From positions 1 through 25,306 of the forward strand of contig JBIQLO010000035.1 in NCBI GenBank assembly GCA_044464175.1: a stretch of DNA of 25,306 bases, written 5' to 3'. The notes under the pieces are model-generated. The model was not told the origin of the DNA and made no database searches. It was given only the letters and a program-made list of their open reading frames with translations. The position numbers and the translations under genes are program-made. This DNA is from JBIQLO01 sp044464175 (GTDB lineage Bacteria; Planctomycetota; Phycisphaerae; Tepidisphaerales; Tepidisphaeraceae). Below are positions 16,273 through 24,165 of this stretch, piece by piece. Within the stretch, counting starts at the first letter, position 1, and each line of letters opens with the position of its first letter.

Positions 16273-17076
16273 ATGGCTGAAGTGACCGCATCAATGGTTC
16301 GGGAGTTGCGCGACCGCACGGGGGTCGCAATGATGGATTGCAAGGCCGCTCTGGCGGAAGTGGGCGGGGAGATGGACAAGGCGGTGGAGTTGCTGCGCAA
16401 GAAGGGGCAGGCCAAGCAGGACAAGCTGGCGGCCCGCGAGGCGACTGAGGGGCGCGTGGGGGTGGGGGTGAGCAAGGATCAGAAGCAGGGTGTGATCCTG
16501 GAGATCAACTGCAACACGGATTTCACGGGCAAGTCCGCTCCGATGGTGGAGCTGATGGACGTGGCAATCGCGCAGTTGCTGGCCAACACCGATCAGGACC
16601 TCAATGCCAATGATACGATCAAGGCGCTGATCACGCAGGCGTCGCAGCAGACGGGCGAGAACATCCGCCTGGGTCGGCAGCAGACGCTGCGGAGTTCGGA
16701 GAAGGTCGGGGCGTACACGCACTACACCGGTAAGGTGGCGGTGCTGGTGGCGGTGAAGGGGAATGCGAGCGATGAACTGATCAAGGACCTGTGCCTGCAC
16801 ATCACGGCGACGCGCCCGCTGGCGCTGAGCCGGGATCAGATTCCGGCGGATGTGGTGGCCAAGGAGCGGGAGATCGCCATCGAGCAGGCGAAGGGGACGG
16901 GCAAGCCGCAGCAGATCGCCGAGAAGATCGCCGAAGGGAAGATGCGGACGTTCTATGAGGAGCGGGCGCTGCTGGACCAGAAGTTCGTCAAGGAGCCCTC
17001 CAAGAGCATCTCGCAGCTTCTGAAGGAAGCGGGCGTGGAGCTGGAGGACTATATCCGGATCGAAGTCGGTCAATAG
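16273..17076 (+). CDS. tsf: Elongation factor Ts
   Basis: EF-Ts is the nucleotide exchange factor that releases GDP from EF-Tu. The 267-residue protein starts at ATG 16273 after GAAGGA. The N-terminal UBA-like domain contains LRDRTGVAMMDCKAAL (11-26). The core has EINCNTDF, the usual E-x-N-C-x-T-D-F signature for EF-Tu contact. The C-terminal region contains QKFVKEPSKSISQLL and VEDYIRIEVG-like residues that match bacterial EF-Ts. Only a nested hairpin separates it from rpsB, and a strong terminator follows, so rpsB-tsf is likely one unit. Confidence 0.97.
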   Translation: MAEVTASMVRELRDRTGVAMMDCKAALAEVGGEMDKAVELLRKKGQAKQDKLAAREATEGRVGVGVSKDQKQGVILEINCNTDFTGKSAPMVELMDVAIAQLLANTDQDLNANDTIKALITQASQQTGENIRLGRQQTLRSSEKVGAYTHYTGKVAVLVAVKGNASDELIKDLCLHITATRPLALSRDQIPADVVAKEREIAIEQAKGTGKPQQIAEKIAEGKMRTFYEERALLDQKFVKEPSKSISQLLKEAGVELEDYIRIEVGQ

Positions 17077-17099
17077 ACTCCATTTAGTTGCCGGGATTC

Positions 17100-17172
17100 A
17101 GTTGCCGGTTGCCAGTGATGGGAGAGGCTGCCTTTGGCGACAACCGATCACTGGCAACCGGCAACTTTTTTT
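17100..17172 (+). terminator. Terminator after tsf (20-bp perfect stem)
   Basis: A perfect 20-bp inverted repeat is formed by 17100-17119 and 17147-17166, with a 27-nt loop. Seven T residues end it (17166-17172). It begins 24 bp after the tsf stop codon. The stem contains the CCGGTTGCC core seen in the rpsB-tsf spacer. The minus strand lacks a T-tract, so termination of the convergent secA-like gene here is less certain. Confidence 0.88.
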
Positions 17173-17188
17173 GGCAGCCCGCCGCGGG

Positions 17189-19114
17189 TCAGAAGGGCAT
17201 GGATTCGTCCATCCAGTCGTCGTTTTTGAGGACCTGTTTGCGATGGAAGCGGGCCAGGCGTTCGGCACGGGCCTGGGCCAGGGTGATGAGGCGGTCGGGA
17301 CCGATCTGCCGCCAGAGCTTACGGGAGTGGCGGGCGTGGCGCATGAACAGGTCATCCTCCGCGCTGGCAAAGAGCTGGGCCGCGCCGGGATCGCCCTGAC
17401 GGGCAGCACGCCCGGCGAGCTGGCGGTCGATGCGGGGGGAGGTGTTGGGCTCGGCATTGATGACATGGAGGCCGCCCAGATCGGCAACCCCCCTGCCGAG
17501 CTTGATGTCGGTGCCGCGGCCGGCCATGTTGGTGGCGACGGTGATCTGGCCCTGCTGCCCGGCCTGGGCGACGATTTCGGCTTCCTTCTGATTTTGGGCC
17601 GCGTTGAGAACCAGATGGGGCCGGCCGGCCTCGCGAAGACGGCGGCTGAGCTCCTCGGAGGTGTTGACGCTGCGCGTTCCGATGAGGATGGGGACCTGGC
17701 GGTCGTTCAGTTCGCAGACGCGCTGGACAACGGCCTCCCATTTCTGGTCCATGGTGTCGAACATGCGCGTGGGGAGGGTCTGGCGGATGCAGGGGCGGTT
17801 GGTGGGGATGCGGACGATGCAGCGCTGGTACATCTGCCAGAGTTCGCCGGCGGACTCCCAGGCGGTGCCGGTCATGCCGCCCATCTCGGGATACTGGCGG
17901 AAGAAACGCTGGAAGCTGATGCGGGCGATGTTCTCCTTGTCGGCGGTGACGGCGACGCCTTCCTTGATTTCAACGGCCTGGTGGAGGCCGTGGCGCCAGG
18001 AGCGGTCGGGCATGGCCCGGCCGGTGAATTCGTCAATGATCTGGACCTTGCCTTCGGCATCGACGAGGTACTGCTCATCGCGCTTGTAGCAATAGTGGGC
18101 GGTAAGGGCCTGGGTGACCAGTTCTTCGCGGCGGTTTCGGCCGCTCCAGAAGCCGGAGCCGTCCACCAGTTGATCCAGCAGCAGTGAGCCGCGCGGGGTG
18201 AGGTCGATCTGGCGTGTGGTCCAGTCGATGGTGAAATCGCGGCCGGATTCGAGGTATCGGGCGAGCTGGTCGGCGGCCTCGTAGAGGGCGCTGTTGGGCT
18301 CATCGTCGGGGGAGTCGGAGATAATCAGGGGGGTGACGGCCTCGTCGATGAGAAGACTGTCGGCCTCGTCCACCAGGACGCGGAAGAGGCCGGGCACCAG
18401 GAGGCGGGCCCGCTGGCCGGGGTTCATCATCATGCCGACGGCGGTCTGGGTGCTGTTGCGGAGGGTGCCCAGGACGATCTGGTCGCGGAGGAAATCGGCG
18501 ACGAGTTCCTTGCTGGTGCAATAGACGACATTGCGGCGGTAGTGGTCGTAGCGTTCGCCGGGGCCGGTTTCGTGGACAATATGGCCGACGGAGAGGCCGA
18601 GCATCTTGTAGACCGGCGCCATTTCGGCGGCGTCACGGGCGACGAGGTAGTCGTTTACGGTGATGACGTGGACGGGCCGGCCGGCCCAGGCCATGAGGGA
18701 GGCGGCCAGAGAGGCGGTGAGGGTCTTGCCTTCGCCGGTGGCCATTTCGGCGATATGGCCCTGATGCATGGCCAGTGCGCCCATGATCTGGACGGGAAAG
18801 GGGCGCATGCCAACCGCACGGCGGGCGGCCTCGCGAACCAGGGCGACGGCGCGGTCCAGAGGCTCGCCTTCGAGGCGGCCGCGGCGGGCCAGTTCACGGA
18901 CGGCCTGCACCTCCTGAGCAAAGCGCTGGGCGCTGAGGTCCTTGACCTGGGGCTCCAGTTGCTCCACCCGGTCGGCCTGAGCCTGGAAGGCGCGGAGGAG
19001 GGGGCGGCGGTTTTTGAACCAGCCGCTGACGCCATTGGCATAGATGTCCAGCCCTTTGAGTTCCGGGGCTTTGACGCGGCGGGCCTCGAAGATGGCGTGG
19101 AGTTCGTTGGTCAT
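17189..19114 (-). CDS. Short accessory SecA-type preprotein translocase ATPase
   Basis: This 641-residue protein is a SecA-family motor. The DEAD-type nucleotide domain has the Walker A motif MATGEGKT (124-131) and Walker B VLVDEADS (246-253). DEFTGR, GLHQAVEIKEG, MTGTA (414-418) and ATNMAGRGTDI (527-537) follow, then the second nucleotide domain with DRQLAGRAARQGDPG (563-577). The preprotein-crosslinking segment is present. The protein ends soon after AQARAERLARFHRKQ (613-627), the first helix of the helical scaffold domain. The helical wing, the C-terminal linker and the zinc tail of ordinary SecA (about 850-900 residues) are missing. It ends naturally, with no recognisable continuation after the stop. 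It is probably a second SecA, with the housekeeping copy elsewhere. The start ATG 19114 has no ribosome site. Confidence 0.92.
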   Translation of the reverse strand: MTNELHAIFEARRVKAPELKGLDIYANGVSGWFKNRRPLLRAFQAQADRVEQLEPQVKDLSAQRFAQEVQAVRELARRGRLEGEPLDRAVALVREAARRAVGMRPFPVQIMGALAMHQGHIAEMATGEGKTLTASLAASLMAWAGRPVHVITVNDYLVARDAAEMAPVYKMLGLSVGHIVHETGPGERYDHYRRNVVYCTSKELVADFLRDQIVLGTLRNSTQTAVGMMMNPGQRARLLVPGLFRVLVDEADSLLIDEAVTPLIISDSPDDEPNSALYEAADQLARYLESGRDFTIDWTTRQIDLTPRGSLLLDQLVDGSGFWSGRNRREELVTQALTAHYCYKRDEQYLVDAEGKVQIIDEFTGRAMPDRSWRHGLHQAVEIKEGVAVTADKENIARISFQRFFRQYPEMGGMTGTAWESAGELWQMYQRCIVRIPTNRPCIRQTLPTRMFDTMDQKWEAVVQRVCELNDRQVPILIGTRSVNTSEELSRRLREAGRPHLVLNAAQNQKEAEIVAQAGQQGQITVATNMAGRGTDIKLGRGVADLGGLHVINAEPNTSPRIDRQLAGRAARQGDPGAAQLFASAEDDLFMRHARHSRKLWRQIGPDRLITLAQARAERLARFHRKQVLKNDDWMDESMPF

Positions 19115-19118
19115 CGGG

Positions 19119-19217
19119 TGGGTTCGTTGGGTAATACGGGCGGTTGGGTTCGGGGTTCAAATCCTTGTTTGTGGGCTGGGAACAGGGTTTTTGGTGGGTT
19201 TGGGTTGGGTTCGTTGG
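19119..19217. repeat. G/T-rich region with repeated 12-mer in front of the SecA-like gene
   Basis: TGGGTTCGTTGG occurs at 19119-19130 and 19206-19217, and a related TTGGGTTCGGGG is at 19144-19155. The last part of the motif also falls inside the coding start (19102-19110). The plus strand has many GGG runs, which could form a G-quadruplex or be a protein-binding array. No coding sequence is evident. Confidence 0.55.
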
Positions 19218-19380
19218 TTGAAACGGGCTGCGATTACGGAGGCATCCCGTCGTGGGCGGCGGGCGGGTCGCGAGGATGAGTCAGGCCATGCGAGCATCGG
19301 TGTATGGTAGCGTCTGTTTGGGTTTTGTCAAGTACGGCTCAGGGAATTATTTCGTCGCCGGGATATTGCCTGGCTACCCT

Positions 19381-19524
19381 CCCCCGCTACGGCGGGGGAA
19401 GGAATGAGAAGGCTGGAAGCCTATCCTCCAGCTCCGCCAGTGAGGGCACTGGCGGTACACGCCCGTGTCACCTTTCCGCCGCCGAAATACCCCCTCCCCG
19501 CCCTCGCCCGCTGAGTACAGCGGG
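19381..19524. repeat. Cluster of four hairpins (REP-like) between the M50 and SecA-like genes
   Basis: Four stems occur in a row. They are CCCCCGC/GCGGGGG with a TACG loop (19381-19398), GCTGGA/TCCAGC (19412-19432), CCGCCAGTG/CACTGGCGG with an AGGG loop (19434-19455), and CCCGCTG/CAGCGGG with an AGTA loop (19507-19524). Together with 19115-19380 they fill the 419-bp spacer between the two genes, where I see no coding region. Confidence 0.7.
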
Positions 19525-19533
19525 AGAGAGACT

Positions 19534-21696
19534 TTAGAGCCAGCGTCCGTTCTTTTCGCTCATGAGCAGTTGCCAGAAGCGGTTGGTCCATTGCCAGATC
19601 AGGGGTTTGTTGAAGATGGTGCAGCGGACGTAGGCGCGCTGGCCGGGGCGGAGGTCGCCGGCGGCATTGTCAATGCGGCAGCGGAGCTCGAACTGGTCCA
19701 CGATCGGCTTTTTGCCGGTGGGATCGCGGGGGTCGGCGGCGATGGTGCCGCCGCCGGCGTGGGTGACGGCGGCATGGACCAACTGGTCCTGGGCGGCGTT
19801 GATGAAGTCCAGATCGTAGGCGTCGAAGACGGTGTCGAGGCGGCTGGCCAGGCGGACCTCGGCGTGGGTCAGCTTGGCGTGGGCGGCCAGTTCGGCATCG
19901 TCCTGGTCGATGTTGGCGCGGATGAGCAGGTCCTGGCTGCTGGCGATGGTGAGGGCCTCCTCCCCCTGGTGGAGGTAGAGGCCGGCCATTTCGTGAAGCC
20001 GCGGCTGGACGACATGGCCGGCGACGGGGGCCTTGACGGTCAACTCAGATGCCTTGCGCTCAAGTTCGGCGACCTGCTGCCGGACGGCCTGAATCTGGAT
20101 CAGGTCGATCTGCTTCTGGGCCTGATCCTTGACGCTGGACTGCTGATAGCGGGCCTGAAGGGCGCGGAGTTGCGCCTGCTGCTGCTTGATTTGAGAGTCG
20201 AGTTCGGGATTGGCCAGGACCATCAGCACATCGCCCGCCTGGACACTCTGGCCGTCATGAACGAGGATTTTCTGAATAAATCCGCTGTAGCCGGGGGTGA
20301 CGACGCGCTTAATGCCCGGCTCGACGACGCCGGCGGCCTCGACACGGACGGGGAAGCGGATCAGGCCAATAAGGATGATGACGGCGACGGCGAAACCGGC
20401 AGTGAAGCCGATGGCGCGGGGGCGTTTGCGGTGGAGTTCGGGGTCGATGGTGAGGTACTTGAACAGGCGGCCCAGGGGCACCACACCCCAGGTGATGATG
20501 CCGCCGACAGCCATTAGGGCGCCGATGATCGGGACCTTCATCGCGACGACGATGATGATGAGGATGCCAATGAAGACACGGTAGATGCCGGAGATCACGG
20601 CATAGAGGAGAAGCCACATTCGCTGGCCGGGGGGCGGGAGGGGGCGCTGGGACTTGACGCCGAAGATGTGGCGCTTGATCAGGCCCAGGGCGTATTCGTT
20701 GCTCTGCTGGTAGAGGTTGGGGATTTCCAGCCAGTCGGAGAGGATGTAGTAGCCATCGTAGCGCAGCAGCGGGTTGGCGTTGAAGAGGAGGGTGGAGACG
20801 CTGGCGATGAGCATGCCGTTGTAGGCCAGCTGGTGGATCAGGGTCCCCTGGGAGGAGAAGCGCCAGACGAAGACGAGAATGGCGGCGACAAAGAGTTCGG
20901 AGATCATGCCGCCGGCGCCGACGAGGATGCGCTGCCAGCGGCTGGGGAAGGCCCAGGCGGTGGAGGCGTCGACGTAGGGGGCGGGGATGAGGACCAGGAA
21001 CATGACGCCCAGTTCGTGCACCTCCCCGCCGTAACGGCGGCAGATGAAGGCGTGGCCCAGTTCGTGGACGAGTTTGATGAGGACGAAGACGGCCCAGAGA
21101 TAGAACCAGTTGGAGGGGGCGATGGCGTCCATGGCCGAGTCGCGCAGGCGGGGCCACTCGGGGATGAGGATGAAGAGGGCGGCGGCGACGAGGATGATCC
21201 AGAGGATCGCCATGCCCTTGGAGATGATCAGGCGGGAGAGGGGCGCCCAGCGTTTGAGAAAGTCGTCGGGATTCCAGAGGGGGATGCGGGGGAAGAGGAT
21301 GTTCATCGCCCGCTGCTGCCATTTTTGCTTGGTCTGCTGCTTGTGGCGGCGGAGGAGAACGGCGGAGTCGGGGGTGATGTCGGCTTCCAGGAGGTTGGCG
21401 GCGTGAAGCTGGGAGAGGAGCTGGATCACCTCGGGCTGGGTGGGGGCGTCGTCGGCCAACTGCCCCCCCACCAGCTCCCAGGCCTCCTGGATGGTGCGGC
21501 GGCCGTCGAGCAGGCCGACGAAGCGGTAGGCGCCGTCGCTGAGGCGGTGGAACTGGTTTCCGGCGGGGTCGCGGAGGACGTACCAGCGTTCGCCGCGGTA
21601 GTTCTGGCGGGAGACCTGCGCGCCGGGGCGGAGGCGGGCGCGGAGGTTGGCGACGCGGTACCAGGATTCGGAGAATGTGGGTCTTACTTGAAGCAT
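19534..21696 (-). CDS. PqqD-M50-HlyD fusion: membrane metalloprotease with adaptor domain
   Basis: This 720-residue multi-pass membrane protein combines three modules. Residues about 28-105 resemble a PqqD/RiPP-recognition-like domain, with the RGERWYVLRDP and FHRLSDGAYRFVGLLDG pattern. The M50 site-2-protease domain (about 155-415) has HELGH (211-215) and the second-ligand motif NPLLRYDGYY with Asp314, plus several membrane helices. After a further helix (about 431-449), residues 455-700 form a HlyD/biotin-lipoyl adaptor: GVVEPGIKRVVTPGYSGFIQ, a helical hairpin (about 500-550) and VKAPVAGHV. The HlyD part should lie outside the inner membrane. Similar proteins are annotated as putative peptide zinc metalloproteases. 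The start ATG 21696 overlaps the upstream four-helix-bundle gene by 13 bp and lacks a ribosome site. Its role is inferred, not known. Confidence 0.9.
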   Translation of the reverse strand: MLQVRPTFSESWYRVANLRARLRPGAQVSRQNYRGERWYVLRDPAGNQFHRLSDGAYRFVGLLDGRRTIQEAWELVGGQLADDAPTQPEVIQLLSQLHAANLLEADITPDSAVLLRRHKQQTKQKWQQRAMNILFPRIPLWNPDDFLKRWAPLSRLIISKGMAILWIILVAAALFILIPEWPRLRDSAMDAIAPSNWFYLWAVFVLIKLVHELGHAFICRRYGGEVHELGVMFLVLIPAPYVDASTAWAFPSRWQRILVGAGGMISELFVAAILVFVWRFSSQGTLIHQLAYNGMLIASVSTLLFNANPLLRYDGYYILSDWLEIPNLYQQSNEYALGLIKRHIFGVKSQRPLPPPGQRMWLLLYAVISGIYRVFIGILIIIVVAMKVPIIGALMAVGGIITWGVVPLGRLFKYLTIDPELHRKRPRAIGFTAGFAVAVIILIGLIRFPVRVEAAGVVEPGIKRVVTPGYSGFIQKILVHDGQSVQAGDVLMVLANPELDSQIKQQQAQLRALQARYQQSSVKDQAQKQIDLIQIQAVRQQVAELERKASELTVKAPVAGHVVQPRLHEMAGLYLHQGEEALTIASSQDLLIRANIDQDDAELAAHAKLTHAEVRLASRLDTVFDAYDLDFINAAQDQLVHAAVTHAGGGTIAADPRDPTGKKPIVDQFELRCRIDNAAGDLRPGQRAYVRCTIFNKPLIWQWTNRFWQLLMSEKNGRWL

Positions 21697-22103
21697 TGGA
21701 GGTCGTAGTCCGTGGTCCGTGGTCCGTGGTCCGTGGGTCGTGGTCCGTTCTTCAGTGAGCGCAACAATCCGTTGATCAATTGTCCAACCCGCGATACCAA
21801 TTCCATAATTCCTTGCAAATCGGTCTCTTTGATGTATCGCAATCGGAATGCGATCAGCAACTGCGTTTCGACTTCAAGAAGAGAGCCATAAGCTATGTTC
21901 AGGAACCGAGCAAATTCGATAGGGCCATTCCTTCCCTGCCCTTCGGCAATATTGGAGGGAATTGAAACAACCGCATGGCGCAACTGGCTGCTCAGCCCGT
22001 AAAGTTCCTCCTTGGGAAAAGATTGAGTCTGACGATACACCGCCTCGACCAGATCCATTGCCTTCTGCCACACCACTAAATCCTTATGGCTTTGAACCGT
22101 CAT
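21684..22103 (-). CDS. Four-helix-bundle protein, S23/intervening-sequence type
   Basis: This 139-residue protein starts at ATG 22103, with AGGAA just upstream. It has the family pattern of S23-like proteins: DLVVWQKAMDLVEAVY near the N terminus, FPKEELYGLSSQLRHAVVSIPSNIAEG in the middle and an LLEVETQLLIAFRLRYI segment later. Proteins of this class are encoded in 23S rRNA intervening sequences and also scattered in chromosomes, and some partner with reverse transcriptases. No enzymatic residues are expected and its function is unknown. The last about 20 residues read from the 7-bp tandem repeat downstream. Its DNA is lower in GC than its neighbours, suggesting it was acquired. It overlaps the PqqD-M50-HlyD start by 13 bp. 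Confidence 0.85.
   Translation of the reverse strand: MTVQSHKDLVVWQKAMDLVEAVYRQTQSFPKEELYGLSSQLRHAVVSIPSNIAEGQGRNGPIEFARFLNIAYGSLLEVETQLLIAFRLRYIKETDLQGIMELVSRVGQLINGLLRSLKNGPRPTDHGPRTTDYDLQCFK
21708..21747. repeat. 7-bp tandem repeat at the end of the four-helix-bundle gene
   Basis: Four perfect units of GTCCGTG occupy 21708-21735, followed by a degenerate unit and a partial one (21736-21747). Read on the minus strand they encode the tail of the four-helix-bundle protein (GPRTTD pattern). The 10-mer CCGTGGTCCG within it has an inverted copy at 22139-22148. Confidence 0.85.
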
Positions 22104-22138
22104 TGTTCCTCTCAAAAATTGGCCGTAAGCAATAAAAA

Positions 22139-22148
22139 CGGACCACGG
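22139..22148. repeat. Inverted copy of the flanking 10-mer upstream of the four-helix-bundle gene
   Basis: CGGACCACGG (22139-22148) is the exact reverse complement of CCGTGGTCCG in the tandem repeat at 21708-21747. The related sequence CGGACAACGGATCACG continues to 22168. Together the two flanks bracket the four-helix-bundle gene. Confidence 0.6.
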
Positions 22149-22173
22149 GCAACGGACAACGGATCACGATTTC

Positions 22174-24150
22174 TTACATCCACAGCTTGAGTCTCAGGAA
22201 GTCGAGGGCTTTGTGGGTCCAGATCCAGGCGAGGGACTCGGGCTGGACATCGATGCGGGCTTCGCCGGTCATGCCGGGGCGCCAGTCGTCGGAGCGGCGG
22301 CCGTCCATCTGGGCATAAACCTTGAAGACGTTGGTGCCATCCTTGACCTCGCCGATGGGGACGATGCGGGTAATGCGCAGGTGGAACTTGTCGGTCGGGA
22401 GGCTGCTGGTGGCGAGATAGCCGACGCTGCCGGGCAGATCCTTGCCGGGAACGGCGACCTGGAGGTTGCGGATATCGTTGTCGGCGACGGAGAGCTCGGC
22501 CTCGAGGCGGCGGGGGTCGGCGATTTCAAACAGGACATCCCCCTCCTTGACGGGGGCGCCGATCTTGTCGCGGAGGTCCCCCTTGAGGATGCGGCCATCG
22601 ACGGGGGCGACGATCCTGGCCTGCTGGATGCGATGCTTGTAGAGATCGGCCTCTGCCAGGGCCTGGTCGCGCTGGGCCAGGGCGATGTTGTATTCGGCGA
22701 TCTTGCCCTTGGAGTAGTTGGCGTCGGCCTCTTTTTGGGCGGCGTTGGCCTTGGCCAGGGCATCGCCCATGCGGAGGGTCAGATCGGTGGTGTCGAGTTC
22801 GGCCAGCACCTGGCCTTTGTGGACGATGGTGTTGGGACCGACGAACTGGTCATCGACTTTCATCAGTTTGGCCAGATACCCATCGTAGGGGGCGGAGACG
22901 GAGGTCTTGGCGATGGGGACGAACTGGAACGGGGCCGAGACGCGGTACATCGGGCGGTAGAGGAACATGAACGCGCCCAGGAGCAGGATGCCGATGATGA
23001 CCAGCTTGGCAACCATGTGCTTGGGGCCGACGGCCTTGCGGGCGGTGTCGGCGATGGAATGGCCGGCCTTGACCACGAGCCAGCGGTCGTTCTGGTGGCG
23101 GTCGTAGAGCTGGGGGGCCAGGAGGTCGCAGGCGATGGACAGGCCGCTGGCGGCGTTGGGGCTCAGGGGCTGGTCGGCTGGAAATTCGAGGGTGGCGACG
23201 CCGATGATCTCATCCTGGCGGCGCAGGGGGAGGGAGAGGATGATCTCGCCCCCCTGGGCGCGGGAGAAGTTGGCGGCCTCGCGGGTGACGTTGTCGGAGG
23301 GAGCGCCGTTGGGGGTGTACTGGACGATCTCCTCCTGGTCGGAACATTCCTCCATGACCCGCTCGAGTTGGACGATCAGCTCCTGCTTTTTGTCGAACTG
23401 CTCGGTGTTGGAGAGGGCCTTGACGCGGATGCGGTCCCCCTTGTGCCAGCCGATGGAGACGCGCGAAGCGCCGGTGCGGCTGGCCAGTTCGTTGCAGAGG
23501 TTCATGGCGGCGGCCTCGAAGCCGTCGGCGGTGGCGACAGCAGTGGCCAGTTGCAGAACGTGCTGGTGGCTCTGGGCGACCAGTCGGTGCTGCTCGGAGC
23601 CGCGGCGGAGGGAATAGAGATCGAAGTAGCCGGCGACCAGCTGCATGGAGATCAGGCGCTGGCGGGCGCGTTCCAGGTCGCGGCAGCGGGCGATGACGGC
23701 GGAGGCGGCGACGACATTCCCCTCGTTGCGCAGGAGGGTGACCAGGCAGAATTGCACATCGCCGGAGGCGTCGGGCTCGCCGACGGGGACAGCGCCATCC
23801 TTGCCGGCGGCGACGCAGGGCTTGATGACCTCGGCGAAGGCGGCAACGGCGGCGGCCCGCTGCTCGGGCGTGCCGTCGGGGCGCAGGTGGGCGACGGGCT
23901 TGAGGGTGAAGGGGTTGTCGGTTTCGGCCTGCTGAGGCTGCTTCTCGACGAGGAATCCGGCGGCCTCAACGCCGGCGACGACGGTGGCCTGGGTGGCGAT
24001 CAGGTCGTTGATGAAGACGGGGAGGTTGCCCGAGGCGCTCATGAGGCGCTGGACGAGCTGGGACCGGGAGGCGGCCGGTGCGTCGGCCTGGCGTTGCTCC
24101 TCCGCCTCGCGCTCTTCCTTTCGGGATGATTCGACCATTCCTGAGGCCAT
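22174..24150 (-). CDS. GAF-domain HlyD-type membrane fusion protein
   Basis: This 658-residue protein joins a cytosolic sensor half to an adaptor. Residues about 1-375 are cytosolic. A first GAF-like or degenerate domain is at about 45-165, and a second, clearer GAF domain is at about 205-345, with the LASRTGASRVSIGWHKG and EIILSLPLRRQDEIIGVATLEFP pattern. One transmembrane helix follows (about 379-398). The rest is a HlyD-type adaptor: SAPYDGYLAKL and VLAELDTTDL in the first lipoyl half, a helical hairpin (about 460-508), then IVAPVDGRILKGDL in the second half and a beta-barrel region. GGAGAA before ATG 24150 supports the start. It lies between the signal-peptide adaptor gene and the PqqD-M50-HlyD gene on the same strand, as part of the proposed envelope system. 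The GAF ligand is unknown. Confidence 0.88.
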   Translation of the reverse strand: MASGMVESSRKEEREAEEQRQADAPAASRSQLVQRLMSASGNLPVFINDLIATQATVVAGVEAAGFLVEKQPQQAETDNPFTLKPVAHLRPDGTPEQRAAAVAAFAEVIKPCVAAGKDGAVPVGEPDASGDVQFCLVTLLRNEGNVVAASAVIARCRDLERARQRLISMQLVAGYFDLYSLRRGSEQHRLVAQSHQHVLQLATAVATADGFEAAAMNLCNELASRTGASRVSIGWHKGDRIRVKALSNTEQFDKKQELIVQLERVMEECSDQEEIVQYTPNGAPSDNVTREAANFSRAQGGEIILSLPLRRQDEIIGVATLEFPADQPLSPNAASGLSIACDLLAPQLYDRHQNDRWLVVKAGHSIADTARKAVGPKHMVAKLVIIGILLLGAFMFLYRPMYRVSAPFQFVPIAKTSVSAPYDGYLAKLMKVDDQFVGPNTIVHKGQVLAELDTTDLTLRMGDALAKANAAQKEADANYSKGKIAEYNIALAQRDQALAEADLYKHRIQQARIVAPVDGRILKGDLRDKIGAPVKEGDVLFEIADPRRLEAELSVADNDIRNLQVAVPGKDLPGSVGYLATSSLPTDKFHLRITRIVPIGEVKDGTNVFKVYAQMDGRRSDDWRPGMTGEARIDVQPESLAWIWTHKALDFLRLKLWM

Positions 24151-24165
24151 TGGGTTCTCCGTTTG

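Noticed and set aside
17189..19114. Frameshifted or truncated housekeeping secA
   Set aside because: All ATPase motifs are intact and the bases after the stop show no SecA-like continuation, so it looks like a natural short paralogue.
20668..21708. 346-codon open frame on the plus strand opposite the M50 gene
   Set aside because: Acidic, Gly-rich low-complexity translation typical of an antisense shadow.
22213..24129. Long open frame (638 codons) on the plus strand opposite the GAF-HlyD gene
   Set aside because: It is a Gly/Asp/Ala/Val-rich shadow of the real minus-strand gene, without recognisable domains; high GC keeps antisense frames open.
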